Origin: JABAAI01 sp965242745
GTDB taxonomy: Bacteria; Spirochaetota; Leptospiria; Leptospirales; Leptonemataceae
Length of the DNA: 64,000 bases
Direction of reading: 5' to 3'
Assembly: GCA_965242745.1 (NCBI GenBank)
Contig: CBDETG010000096.1
Coordinates: 86,625 to 150,624 of the forward strand
This document shows positions 1 through 8,765 of this stretch, in pieces. The notes beneath the pieces are model-generated. The model searched no databases and was not told where the DNA came from. It saw only the letters and a list, made by a program, of their open reading frames with translations. Made by a program: the position numbers and the translations under genes. Position 1 is the first letter of the stretch; every line of letters begins with the position of its first letter.

Positions 1-380
1 TAGGCGTGCTATTGCAGCTTAATTGTGAAACAGATTTTGTGGCCCGTAATGAAGAATTTGCTCACTTGGGACATAATCTCAGCCTGCAAGTAGCTGCTTC
101 GAATCCTTTGGCTGTAAAGATAGAAGATATTGCTCCTGAAATCGTAGAGAAAGAACGCTCTATCCTGCGCGCGCAGCTGGAACAAGAGGGGAAAAAGGGA
201 GAAATGCTAGAAAAGATTCTTGAAGGGAAACTGAAAAAATTCTATACGGAGATATGTTTGCAGGAGCAGGCTTATATTAAAGACCCCGCTGTGAAAATAG
301 ATGAGCTAGTGCGTGAATATATCTCTAAATTCGGGGAGAATATTACGATTGCGCGTTTTATGCGCTATCAGATACATTGA
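1..380 (+). CDS. tsf: Elongation factor Ts, C-terminal part (5' end outside window)
   Basis: EF-Ts is the guanine nucleotide exchange factor that recharges EF-Tu in the cytoplasm. The frame is already open at the left edge and reads GVLLQLNCETDFVARNEEF, the classic NCETDFVARN core motif, so the real start lies upstream of the window. About 125 residues are visible, ending in a TGA. The C-terminal part (KFYTEICLQEQAYIKD, then a short tail) matches the end of the family. It heads a tsf-pyrH-frr run, which is the usual order in bacteria. The first apparent start (GTG at 6) is internal and should not be taken as the start. Confidence 0.95.
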   Translation, partial: GVLLQLNCETDFVARNEEFAHLGHNLSLQVAASNPLAVKIEDIAPEIVEKERSILRAQLEQEGKKGEMLEKILEGKLKKFYTEICLQEQAYIKDPAVKIDELVREYISKFGENITIARFMRYQIH

Positions 381-481
381 GCCCAAAGATTTTTTGCTAT
401 AGTTTTTGCGGGCGTGCCGCATACCGGCGGCCTGTGTTTGATCTGGTCTTTGCTTTTGCAAATGACTTTTTTAGATATTGA

Positions 482-1222
482 ATGGAACGGGCAGATTCTT
501 TTCCCTATAAGCGCATCCTACTGAAACTTTCAGGAGAATCGCTTGGTCAATCTGGCATAGACTATAGTCAAGTGGCTGCCATTGCCCGCCAATTCCAAGA
601 ATGCCGGGATTTCAATGTGGAGCTGGCTGTAGTGATCGGGGGCGGTAATATCCTCCGTGGGCAGCAGGCAGCGGAGCATGGGCTGGACCGGGTTACTGCT
701 GACTACATGGGCATGCTTGCTACTGCGATCAATGCCTTAGCTTTGCAGGAAGCTTGTGAAAAGCTGCAGCTGTGCACTAGGGTGCAGACAGCTATCCCCA
801 TACATAATGTAGCAGAAAGTTATATACGGAGGCGGGCCATACGCCACTTGGGGAAGAAACGCATTGTGATATTTGCTGCTGGAACTGGTAATCCTTTTTT
901 TACTACAGATACTACGGCAGCGCTGAGAGCTGTGGAACTGAATTGCGAAATTATCTTAAAAGCTACGAAAGTAGACGGGGTCTATGATGCTGATCCTAAG
1001 AAGGAGCCTAAGGCTCGGCGCCTAAGGGAAATTTCATATATGGAAGCTATACAAAAAGAATTGAAAATTATGGACACAACTGCTTTGAGCCTTTGCATGG
1101 AGAATAAAATACCGATCCTTGTATTTGATCTTTTTCAAAAAGAAAATCTCAAGGCAATACTTAGAGGCGCTTCCTTAGGTACGCTCATCAGCCCCCAAGC
1201 TAAGTTGTCGTATGCAGAATAA
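482..1222 (+). CDS. pyrH: Uridylate (UMP) kinase
   Basis: PyrH phosphorylates UMP to UDP in pyrimidine nucleotide synthesis and belongs to the amino-acid kinase fold. The 246-residue product is of normal length. Visible motifs are RILLKLSGESL near the N-terminus, the glycine-rich VIGGGNILRG, TADYMGMLATAINALAL, and AAGTGNPFFTTDTTAALRA followed by KATKVDGVYDADP. The ATG at 482 gives the expected N-terminus, although no strong Shine-Dalgarno is seen. It lies 101 bp after tsf and 27 bp before frr, on the same strand. Confidence 0.97.
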   Translation: MERADSFPYKRILLKLSGESLGQSGIDYSQVAAIARQFQECRDFNVELAVVIGGGNILRGQQAAEHGLDRVTADYMGMLATAINALALQEACEKLQLCTRVQTAIPIHNVAESYIRRRAIRHLGKKRIVIFAAGTGNPFFTTDTTAALRAVELNCEIILKATKVDGVYDADPKKEPKARRLREISYMEAIQKELKIMDTTALSLCMENKIPILVFDLFQKENLKAILRGASLGTLISPQAKLSYAE

Positions 1223-1249
1223 AAGCCTCAGATTGACGCAAAAGAGAGC

Positions 1250-1804
1250 ATGTCAGATACGCAAAACATCGCCCAAAAGGCGAAAACACGTATGGGGAAG
1301 TGCATAGAGTCCCTGAAAACAGACCTAAATAATATACGCTCTACTCGTGCCTCTGCTTCTATGCTGGATTCCATAAAAGCGGATTATTACGGCACACCTA
1401 CCGCTATTAATCAAATGGCCTCTATTTCTGTGCCAGAATCGCGCGTCTTACTCATCAGCCCTTATGACAAGTCTACCTTAGGTGAAATAGAAAAAGCCAT
1501 TCTGAAAAGTGATGTGGGTATTACGCCGCAAAGTGATGGTAGTAGCATTCGCTTGCTTATGCCGGAACTCAGCGCAGAGAGACGAAGGGAGCTGGTGCGT
1601 CAGTTGAAAAAACGCTTGGAAGAAACTAGAGTCGCCTTGCGTAATGTACGGCGGGACGCTAAGGAAAGTATGAAGAAATTAGAGCATATTTCAGGAGACG
1701 AGATCAAAAGCCAGCAGGAACAAATACAAAAGCTTACAGACCAGTATATCAAAGAAGCAGAAGGCATTGCCTCAAAGAAGGAAGCGGCTATCACGCAAAT
1801 ATAA
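1250..1804 (+). CDS. frr: Ribosome recycling factor
   Basis: RRF splits post-termination ribosomes together with EF-G. The 184-residue product has the family hallmarks: NNIRSTRASASMLDSIKADYYG, the SVPESRVLLISPYDKS strand, IRLLMPELSAERRRELV, and a C-terminal helix with RRDAKESMKKLE. A purine-rich AAAGAGAG lies just before the ATG. It ends the translation operon. The next gene, mutS, is on the opposite strand and converges on it. Confidence 0.97.
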   Translation: MSDTQNIAQKAKTRMGKCIESLKTDLNNIRSTRASASMLDSIKADYYGTPTAINQMASISVPESRVLLISPYDKSTLGEIEKAILKSDVGITPQSDGSSIRLLMPELSAERRRELVRQLKKRLEETRVALRNVRRDAKESMKKLEHISGDEIKSQQEQIQKLTDQYIKEAEGIASKKEAAITQI

Positions 1805-1907
1805 GCTGCTGCCTTTTTACTTAGGGAGGATGGCAGACGCAAGCCTGCAAGGTCTTAGCGCCCCAGCGCCTTCCTATGCAGATTAGCTCCAAGGCGAGTA
1901 TTGCGTT

Positions 1908-4568
1908 TTAGAAAAGCAGACCCTCTTCCGATCCTTCTTCCTGCCAAGCATCAAGGGGCCTTTCTTGACTGGGGTGATCTCTTTTAGAGGCTGCTTCAAA
2001 TTTTGGCTTTTTGAAAAAATCTTTGGCTAAAAACGCAGTTTTCTTTTTATGCGGAGGTGAAGCCATGTCTTCCCCGCTCCTATGCAAGAGCTGATTTTGC
2101 TCTAGTTCTCTCAGCTTGTTTTCAGCTTTTTCGAGGACAGACATAGGCATGCCGGCCAAGCGCGCCACGTGTATGCCGTAAGCACGGCGGGCGCTGCCCG
2201 GTCGGACACGGTGGAGAAAGATCACCTCCCCCTCCGTTTCGTGCACTGCCATTGTAAGATTGAATACGCCTCTTATGCTTTCTAGACTGGTAAGCTCATA
2301 ATAATGAGTCGCAAAAAGAGTAAGAGGGCTTTGGCTGCCCATCTCAATGAGATATTCTACTATCGCCCATGCAAGGGAAAGACCATCATAAGTAGAGGTT
2401 CCGCGCCCGACTTCGTCCATAATAACCAGAGAGCGCTGCGTAGCCTGATTAAGAATACGCGCCGTTTCAAGCATTTCCGTGTAAAAAGTAGATTCGCCCC
2501 GGCTAATATTATCACCAGAGCCGATACGCGTGAAAATCCTGTCACAGAGCCCCAGCTTTGCTTTTTTTGCAGGCACGAAAGAGCCGATCTGAGCCAGAAT
2601 CTGTATTAAAGCCATTTGCCGTATGTAAGTAGATTTGCCCGCCATATTGGGCCCCGTAAGAATACACAATTTTCTGCTGCCGCTGTCCATCTTCAGATCA
2701 TTAGGCTGAAATTGCTTTCCTACAGGCAGGTAATGTTCCACTACAGGGTGGTATGCTTCCTTTAGGTCTATTTCCATGTTTAGGTTCAAATAGGGCATAC
2801 ACCATCCCTTTTTTCTGGCAATGAAAGCCAAATTACAAAGAAAATCAAGCGTAGCCAGCTGCTTAATCAAAGCCCGCATAGCGGATATTTGGGCAAGTAC
2901 GGACTGGCAAAGGTTTTGGAATCTCTCTTCTTCTATTCTGCGAATGTTATTTTGAGCCTCATTTAAGGTATGGGCCAGCTCGGCAAGATTCGGGCAGCTA
3001 AAACGTTCATAGGAGACCAGAGTCTGCAGGCGATAGTAATCTGGCGGAAGCTCTTTTGCCTGCTGGCGGCTTGTTTCTATAAAGTATCCATGCACTTTGT
3101 TGTACTTGACTCTCAGGGTGTTGATTTTGCTTCTGATGCGTTCTCTTTTCTCAAATTCTATAATCCAGCGGCTCCCTTCGTGCGATGCCTTTCTGGCTTT
3201 GTCTAAACATACATCCACTCCCGCTTTTATGAAAGGCCGATCTGCGCCCAACACGGGAGGAGCTTCAGCGTCTACCTCCCTCTCAATACGCTCCTTAAGC
3301 TCGTAGAGCGTTTCTGGCAGGCACATTTCGTATGCCTTTTCTTTTTGCACCAAGGCTTCTATAGCGCAGGCAGCCTGCAACGTAGCTTGGATGTGCAGGA
3401 AATCGCGCGGCGAGCCTCGGCCGTTTGCCAGGCGAGTAAGAATGCGTTCCAAATCCGCCACCTCTGCCATTTCTTCCCTGATACTCTCACATAAGCCCTC
3501 CTCCTTGTAAAACAGCGCAACAAGCTGCTGGCGCCTCTTGATTTGCTGTAAATCCAGTAAAGGCATAAGCAGATTTTCTTTCAGCAGACGCTTGCCCGGA
3601 GGGCTTTTACATTCATTCAAAATGGCGTAGAGGCTTCTTTTACTATTTTTATCCTGTTTGTTTTCTATGAGCTCTAAATTAGAGATGCTGGCCTCATTCA
3701 TTTGCATGTACTCTGCCTGCATATCACGAAAAACCGGCGCTTCCAGTGGAGGCTTCTGGGCGGGATAATTTTGCTCCAGATAATGCAGTATAAGCGAGAC
3801 TGCTCCAAGCGCCAGGCACCAATCCTTTTCATAGCCAAGCCCTTTTAGGCTTTGTTTGTAGCAGTTTGCAATCTGACGGCGCCCTTCTGTGGGAGAGGCC
3901 TTCCATGACTCCATTGCCACGCAAAACTTGGCTTCTGGTATCTTAGCAAATTCATTGTATAGCTCTGTCGGCATAAGGACTTCACGGGGCTGAAATCTGG
4001 CATAATAATCACGAAAGCACTCCACAACATTATCAATGAATTTCGTAGAATTGCGCTCTGGGATATTTAGGTCAAAAGAGAAGAAATCCCCCGTGGATAC
4101 GTCCGCTAAGGCTATGCCGCAGTATTTTTCATGGTAGATCAAGGCCATAAGATAGTTATGACTTATGCTGTCCAAAAATCTGTCTTCTATGAGAGTGCCC
4201 GGCGTTATGACACGCCGAACACGCCGGCACATAAGACGAGGGTTACGGGGGTCCGCCTCCTGCTCTGCAATAGCCACGCTAAGGCCCGCATCCAAAAGCT
4301 TTTTAATATAGTTTTCAGCGCTGTGGTAGGGCACTCCCGCCATAGGAACGCCGCCCTGCCGCTCTGTTAAAGTGACCTCCATAATAGGCGCCGCCTTTTT
4401 TGCGTCTTCAAGAAAAAGCTCATAGAAATCACCCATACGAAAAAACAAAAGAACATCCATGTACTTTCTTTTGAGTTCCTGAAATTGGAGCATGACGGGA
4501 GTATCCAATGGGTCTCTATAAGATAGACTTCGCGCTTTTGTTTTTTGCATGGATTTTCTCCGCATCAT
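1908..4568 (-). CDS. mutS: DNA mismatch repair protein MutS
   Basis: MutS recognises mismatches and short loops and recruits MutL. The 886-residue protein has the N-terminal mismatch-contacting Phe-X-Glu motif (FYE, residues 48-50, in FFRMGDFYELF), the lever and core regions, and a C-terminal ABC-type ATPase with Walker A GPNMAGKST (about 639-647), the ISRGESTFYTEM segment and Walker B MDEVGRGTSTYDG (about 717-729), then FATHYYELT. A charged tail of about 60 residues follows the ATPase. It starts 7 bp after trpF ends, so the two are probably co-transcribed. Several Met codons at the N-terminus make the exact start uncertain. Confidence 0.97.
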   Translation of the reverse strand: MMRRKSMQKTKARSLSYRDPLDTPVMLQFQELKRKYMDVLLFFRMGDFYELFLEDAKKAAPIMEVTLTERQGGVPMAGVPYHSAENYIKKLLDAGLSVAIAEQEADPRNPRLMCRRVRRVITPGTLIEDRFLDSISHNYLMALIYHEKYCGIALADVSTGDFFSFDLNIPERNSTKFIDNVVECFRDYYARFQPREVLMPTELYNEFAKIPEAKFCVAMESWKASPTEGRRQIANCYKQSLKGLGYEKDWCLALGAVSLILHYLEQNYPAQKPPLEAPVFRDMQAEYMQMNEASISNLELIENKQDKNSKRSLYAILNECKSPPGKRLLKENLLMPLLDLQQIKRRQQLVALFYKEEGLCESIREEMAEVADLERILTRLANGRGSPRDFLHIQATLQAACAIEALVQKEKAYEMCLPETLYELKERIEREVDAEAPPVLGADRPFIKAGVDVCLDKARKASHEGSRWIIEFEKRERIRSKINTLRVKYNKVHGYFIETSRQQAKELPPDYYRLQTLVSYERFSCPNLAELAHTLNEAQNNIRRIEEERFQNLCQSVLAQISAMRALIKQLATLDFLCNLAFIARKKGWCMPYLNLNMEIDLKEAYHPVVEHYLPVGKQFQPNDLKMDSGSRKLCILTGPNMAGKSTYIRQMALIQILAQIGSFVPAKKAKLGLCDRIFTRIGSGDNISRGESTFYTEMLETARILNQATQRSLVIMDEVGRGTSTYDGLSLAWAIVEYLIEMGSQSPLTLFATHYYELTSLESIRGVFNLTMAVHETEGEVIFLHRVRPGSARRAYGIHVARLAGMPMSVLEKAENKLRELEQNQLLHRSGEDMASPPHKKKTAFLAKDFFKKPKFEAASKRDHPSQERPLDAWQEEGSEEGLLF

Positions 4569-4574
4569 CTTACT

Positions 4575-5264
4575 CTACCTTTTCGATTGCCTGCCCGTGA
4601 AAGAAGGCATAGCGCGCACAGCATGAAAAAATGCGGCCAATTTCTTTGCGTCCTTGCGGCCTGGGACACCAGTTTCAAGACCTGAGCTGACGTCCACGCC
4701 CGAGGCAGCGCAGTTCTGAAGCGCTTCCTGAACGTTTTGGGCATGCAGGCCGCCAGCCAAAAGATAAGGCAAATGGATAGAAGAAATGTATTCTAAAGGC
4801 AGGCGCATCGCTGTTCCTCCTGCCTTGCCGGGGACATAGGAATCCAGCACATACAGGGCATGTCTGCCATAGGCATAAAGTTCCTCTATAGAAAGGGCAG
4901 ATTTGACGCGCAAAGCGGGCAATAGAGCAATTTCATGCTCTCCGCTGTCTGCCAGCAGGCAGGAAAGGCGCTGCACAAAAGCAGCTTCTGCTGCCACTTG
5001 TAAATAAGCAAAAAGCTTCTCAGCCTTATTGATTTCTATGAAAGACATGATTTCCTCCATAGAGTTTTGCGCAAAGACAGCCACATGCTTGATAACTGGA
5101 TACTCTTCCTTTATATCATATATCTGCGACATTGCTTCTTGAAGAGCGACTTGGCGCGGGCTTTGAGGTGAGAAAATCCATCCCATCAAATCAGGTTCGT
5201 ATTGAGCAACTGCCCGGCTTTCTTCATGGTATTTATTGCCGCAGATTTTAATAAGGTAAGGCAT
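4575..5264 (-). CDS. trpF: Phosphoribosylanthranilate isomerase
   Basis: TrpF converts phosphoribosylanthranilate to CdRP in tryptophan synthesis. The N-terminus I choose reads MPYLIKICGNK, the signature KICG strand with the catalytic Cys. A longer open frame reaches 5417, but the extra 51 residues have no family counterpart. Later motifs are GWIFSPQSPRQV, a central beta strand set, LLAGGLHAQNV (phosphate-binding loop) and GVDVSSGLETGVPGRKD, which carries the catalytic Asp and second phosphate site. About 229 residues fits the family. It is separate from trpC (near 58 kb) and lies just upstream of mutS. Confidence 0.93.
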   Translation of the reverse strand: MPYLIKICGNKYHEESRAVAQYEPDLMGWIFSPQSPRQVALQEAMSQIYDIKEEYPVIKHVAVFAQNSMEEIMSFIEINKAEKLFAYLQVAAEAAFVQRLSCLLADSGEHEIALLPALRVKSALSIEELYAYGRHALYVLDSYVPGKAGGTAMRLPLEYISSIHLPYLLAGGLHAQNVQEALQNCAASGVDVSSGLETGVPGRKDAKKLAAFFHAVRAMPSFTGRQSKR

Positions 5265-5976
5265 ATAAGAATGCAGGTATAGCACGGCATTGGCCGCATA
5301 CAAAAGGCTTTTGCCAAAGCAGCGTCTAGACGCAGAAGGCCTTGGAAAATGAACCCAAGACATTCCATCATGGCTTATAGTAGCTGTTTTTGCGGTAGCC
5401 TTATCATAATCCCGCAAATGAGAATGTCACATGCAGCCTTCACTATGCCAAGGCCTACCCAGAGAGAAGGCTGTAATCGAAGCCTCTGCCGGCTCTAGCT
5501 ATGCAGGCACAGCCAAGGGCCTGTTTTTGCGCGCATGAACACATCACAAATAATACAGCGCACCCTGCCCACCGCAAAGCAGCTAACCAAGTCATAGATA
5601 CAGAAAAGATATAGGTGATTGTTTAGAAAACAAAAAAGAGACTTGCAAGCCTCGTTAGAATTTCGTCTTTTACAACTAGCCATACTCTTTCAAGTGCAAA
5701 GGGTCTGGTTAGTACTCTGCTGGAGGTCCCATCTCCGGCAGGGTACGTCTATGCTCATCCGCACTCTTCCCAAATGCGCCCAGTGCTGGAGGTCCCATCT
5801 CCGGCAGGGTACGTCTATGCCCATATATATCATAATTGATGATTTAGGCAAGTGGAAAAACACGGTTTTTTTTGGCAACATTGCCACTCACTAAAAAACA
5901 GTATGAACTGCCATCGTCAAAGGATGAGGCTGCGCAATACATATCTTCTTAGGTCATGTTTGCGGGCCCTGCGCTT
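5265..5976. other. Gene-poor interval
   Basis: About 710 bp with no convincing gene between trpF and the M48 protease gene. The short frames here have no recognisable family features and no ribosome-binding sites. The only structure I see is the pair of 41-bp repeats listed separately. Confidence 0.6.
5718..5824. repeat. Pair of 41-bp direct repeats, each with a hairpin
   Basis: Two copies (5718-5758 and 5784-5824) are identical except for one T/C near the end and are separated by 25 bp. Each starts with an 8-bp inverted repeat, TGCTGGAG and CTCCGGCA (one G-T type mismatch), around the loop GTCCCAT, and continues with GGGTACGTCTATG. Two copies are too few to call CRISPR and no cas gene is near. 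Function unknown. Confidence 0.8.
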
Positions 5977-6753
5977 TTACTTACAACGAGGACGCCTCCT
6001 GCGATCTTTGGCAATCTCATAGTCGAGGAGCGCTCTGGGCATGGCTTTCTGTAAGTCCTTGATACGATTTTTGCCTGATGGATGGGTAGACAAAAACTGA
6101 GGCGGGCTTTTGGCGCCTTTGGTGGCAGTAGCCATATTTTGCCAAAAACGCACGCTCTCCCGTGGATCAAAACCAGCTGTGGCCATCAGCTTGAGACCTA
6201 CAAGGTCTGCCTCCGATTCATGGGCGCGTCCAAAGGGAAGCAGGAGGCCGTATTTTAATCCTGCGCCGGCAAGGCCTGCTGCAGCCCTGCCATAAAAAAG
6301 GCCTACAGCTTGGGCCCCCACATTACTCAGCATACTTTGACTATAACGCTTTTTCCCATGCCGCTTAATCACATGGGCTACTTCGTGCCCTATGATTGTT
6401 GCCAGTTGCCCCTGCGTCTTTGCGACCTTGAGTATGCCGGTATAGACTCCGATTTTTCCTCCAGGTAGAGCAAAGGCATTGAGCATAGGGCTCTTGAATA
6501 CAACCAGTTCCCATTCCTTGACGCCCGTATCATCGTGAGCTACCTGCAGTATGGCTTTTGCCACACAGCTTACATAAGCCCTTACTGCTTTGTTCGTTTC
6601 TATTTTTTCTTTCTTCTTAATGGCGATAAAGGCCTTGCTCCCTTCTTTATTCATTGTTTTGTCTGATACTAAGGATTGGCATGAAAGCAAGAGCATCCAC
6701 AGCAGACAAAAAGGAAGAGCAAAAAGCTTCTGAGAGACTTTGATCCGTATCAT
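5977..6753 (-). CDS. M48-family zinc metalloprotease lipoprotein
   Basis: A periplasmic, membrane-anchored metallopeptidase, likely in envelope protein quality control (BepA/LoiP-like families). The 258-residue product starts with a lipoprotein signal ending LLLSC (Cys 25). The zinc site HEVAH is at residues 123-127 and the third ligand lies in HESEADLVGLKLM (about 178-190). The segment NAFALPGGKIGVYTGIL before the HExxH is typical of M48. No C-terminal TPR domain is present, so this is the short form. It stands alone. Confidence 0.92.
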   Translation of the reverse strand: MIRIKVSQKLFALPFCLLWMLLLSCQSLVSDKTMNKEGSKAFIAIKKKEKIETNKAVRAYVSCVAKAILQVAHDDTGVKEWELVVFKSPMLNAFALPGGKIGVYTGILKVAKTQGQLATIIGHEVAHVIKRHGKKRYSQSMLSNVGAQAVGLFYGRAAAGLAGAGLKYGLLLPFGRAHESEADLVGLKLMATAGFDPRESVRFWQNMATATKGAKSPPQFLSTHPSGKNRIKDLQKAMPRALLDYEIAKDRRRRPRCK

Positions 6754-7022
6754 ACGCTATGCAGCCTGCCAAATGCTAAATGGCATTATTATAGAACTAG
6801 GGGGCTTCCACACCTGTGCATCACTCTGCTAAAAATTGCAACACAAAAAATTCTGAATGTATCACTAATCTTTTGCCAATTCAATCTGACTAGGATAAAA
6901 TAAAGAACAAAAAATGGCACCTAAGGGGCCATAGGAGCGCATATAGGCAAAAACGCCGATATTCCCCCTCTTTAGCGAAAGCCCATCCTGCGCTTCTCTA
7001 TCGTAGGCTAGCCTGCCCTTGT
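6754..7022. other. Intergenic interval
   Basis: About 270 bp with no gene. The part next to 7022 resembles the sequence beside the neighbouring Bdr-like gene at 7507 (see the repeat entry). Confidence 0.5.
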
Positions 7023-7292
7023 TTATGCTTTGTATCTTGCTGGCTTTGCTTGGCTTTGTATAAGCTGTATAAGTAGTTTCCTGTTTTCCTGTATTCCAGA
7101 CTCCAGCTTATCTATGCGTGACTCTATCCTAGTAAATAAGAAAAATACAAAGGCAGCAAACAAAGCCAAGAAAGTAAATATGCCCTTACCTAAAAACTTA
7201 AGCCAGTCATAGCCAATTCGCAGCTCTCTTGTGTCCTGCTTTAATTCCTGCAGGGGAGTAAAGGCGTGGTCTTTTGTTTCTTGCGTATCCAT
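7023..7292 (-). CDS. Small Bdr-like membrane coiled-coil protein (paralogue A)
   Basis: An 89-residue protein of unknown function. It has a charged N-terminus (MDTQETKDHAFTPLQELKQ), one hydrophobic segment (about residues 34-53, FLGKGIFTFLALFAAFVFFLF) and a C-terminal coiled coil with RIESRIDKLESGIQENRK. Its C-terminus QSQAKPARYKA is shared with the neighbour at 7507. The KID/RID heptads beside a membrane segment resemble Borrelia Bdr proteins, but that is a resemblance of architecture only. It is one of four such genes in this window. Confidence 0.65.
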   Translation of the reverse strand: MDTQETKDHAFTPLQELKQDTRELRIGYDWLKFLGKGIFTFLALFAAFVFFLFTRIESRIDKLESGIQENRKLLIQLIQSQAKPARYKA

Positions 7293-7506
7293 GATAATAA
7301 AAGGCAGCCCGCTAAGTCATAAGACTATTAGCAAGCAAGACCAGCAAGCGCTATTTTACTGTCTAAGCCAGGAATTGCTAAGAGTCAAGCAAGAATACCT
7401 GCCTGCGCAAGCAGGTATGAATACTGTTCTGTTATCGCTTGTGTCTCCATGATATAAATGATAGTAAATATATACGCTTCTCTATCGCAAGCTGGCCTGC
7501 CCTTGT

Positions 7507-7806
7507 TTATGCTTTGTATCTTGCTGGCTTGGCTGCCCTGCCTGTTTTTGTATAAGCTGTATAAGTAGTTTCCTGTATTTCCTGTATTCCAGACTCCAGC
7601 TTATCTATACGGGAGTCTATCTTGTCCATGCGTGACTCCATCCTAGTAAATAAGAAAAAAACAAGACCAGCTAATAAAGCCAAGTAAGTAAGCGCGTTTC
7701 TATGGAAAGCCTTTAGCCACTCATAGCCAGACTCCAGCTTCTCCATCTTTAGCTGTATAGATTGCATGGGAGTAAAGCCCGCTTCCTTTGCTTCCTGTGT
7801 ATCCAT
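7507..7806 (-). CDS. Small Bdr-like membrane coiled-coil protein (paralogue B)
   Basis: About 99 residues, starting at MDTQEAKEAGFTPMQ, which aligns with the start of paralogue A. The open frame extends 13 codons upstream, but the family start is here. The order is a charged helix, a hydrophobic segment (NALTYLALLAGLVFFLF), then repeated D-R-I/M-D-K heptads (MESRMDKIDSRIDKLESGI) and a tail ending AAKPARYKA. The coiled coil is one heptad pair longer than in A, consistent with change in repeat number. Function unknown. Confidence 0.65.
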   Translation of the reverse strand: MDTQEAKEAGFTPMQSIQLKMEKLESGYEWLKAFHRNALTYLALLAGLVFFLFTRMESRMDKIDSRIDKLESGIQEIQETTYTAYTKTGRAAKPARYKA

Positions 7807-8005
7807 GATATATAAAAAAGCCGGCTTGCTAGAGTATAAGACCATGCAAGCCAGCTCCCGGCCTTGCCCTTTCTAAAAGCAAATAAAGAAAAAACAAAAC
7901 CTAATGCGCTGGCCTTATGAGTAGACGTTTTGGGCAAAACACAAACAAGACCAACGCACTATGTACAGCATAGCCTCCAGGTGTGACATTGCAAGAAAAA
8001 AATAG
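7807..8005. other. Short intergenic interval
   Basis: About 200 bp between the Bdr-like gene and the broken lipoprotein gene. Nothing recognisable is seen. Confidence 0.4.
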
Positions 8006-8587
8006 CTATATGCAAGTGTCGCTTGCGCTGGTGCAGCCGTGTTTTGCTAAAGTGCAGGTCTCGGTAGTACTGCCGTTTTCTTTATAGCAAGTAGGGTTGC
8101 CGCTCTGGGAAAAAAATATACTCGTTTTACGATTGCCCGTGCTCTCAGAGTAGAACGTGAGCTCTCGCCTCTTGTAGCCGTATTGGCTGTAGTAGACTAA
8201 TGACTTAAGCGCGCCTTTATGAGTATAGCAGGCTACAAAATAGGCGCCCCCATCCCATCCCGTATTGCAGGCAGGGGCAGGCCTCCGGCGCTAGTTTGTT
8301 TTTTTTGTTCTTTTCCTGCCTATAAGAAGACCATTAGCGGAATAATAAAAAGTGTAAGACCACATCTCACAAGTCTTGATATTGCCAGTGCTTTTGTAGT
8401 AAGTAATAATGCTTGCCCAATCCCCTTTATTTATGCACTTTCTAAGATTGCCATTTTCGTAGTAAGTGACATTCTCCATCTCACAAATACAGTGCCAGTA
8501 CACGTCACTTCTTGGATTCGCATAAAGACCGCTTGAGCAAGCTGTGCAAACCAGGAAAGCCAGCGTAAATACTACCAGTTTCTTCAT
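8006..8587 (-). pseudogene. Lipoprotein with YwqK/MORN-like repeats, interrupted by an in-frame amber codon
   Basis: The intact first part is 98 residues from MKKLVVFTLAFLVCTAC, a signal peptide with lipobox Cys 17. It ends at TAG (8291-8293). Reading on in the same frame gives 94 more sense codons to a second TAG at 8006-8008, with no other stop. The downstream part keeps the same style of aromatic repeats (LVYYSQYG, LTFYSESTGNRK, IFFSQSGNP) as the upstream part (VTYYENGNLRK, ITYYKSTGNIK). A single nonsense mutation in one gene is therefore the simplest reading. Repeats of this kind are called YwqK or MORN_2-like; their role is not established. Confidence 0.75.
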
Positions 8588-8765
8588 AATACGATCATCT
8601 AAGAAAGCAGCCTGGCAAAGTCAAGCAAAAATACGTGGCGATATACAATACATGGCAGCAAAGGAGCCCAGTATTTGTCAGGTCACAAAGGACTGATCCT
8701 GCAGGCGGCTGCAGAAGGCCCGCATTTTTGCTTGCTCTTTCTTCTTGCTTTGGGAAAGATAGATT

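Larger units (their letters stand above)
7001..7806. repeat. Diverged tandem duplication containing two Bdr-like genes
   Basis: Sequence around 7001-7292 and around 7479-7806 is clearly related. Both have a conserved non-coding flank (TATCG, then GCCTGCCCTTGTTTATGC), followed on the minus strand by a small gene ending in RYKA. A weaker relative of the flank appears near 17760-17830 beside the third paralogue. This suggests that a gene-plus-flank unit has duplicated more than once. Confidence 0.75.

Noticed and set aside
5718..5824. Possible CRISPR array
   Set aside because: Only two repeats with one 25-bp gap, repeat longer than the spacer, and no cas genes nearby.
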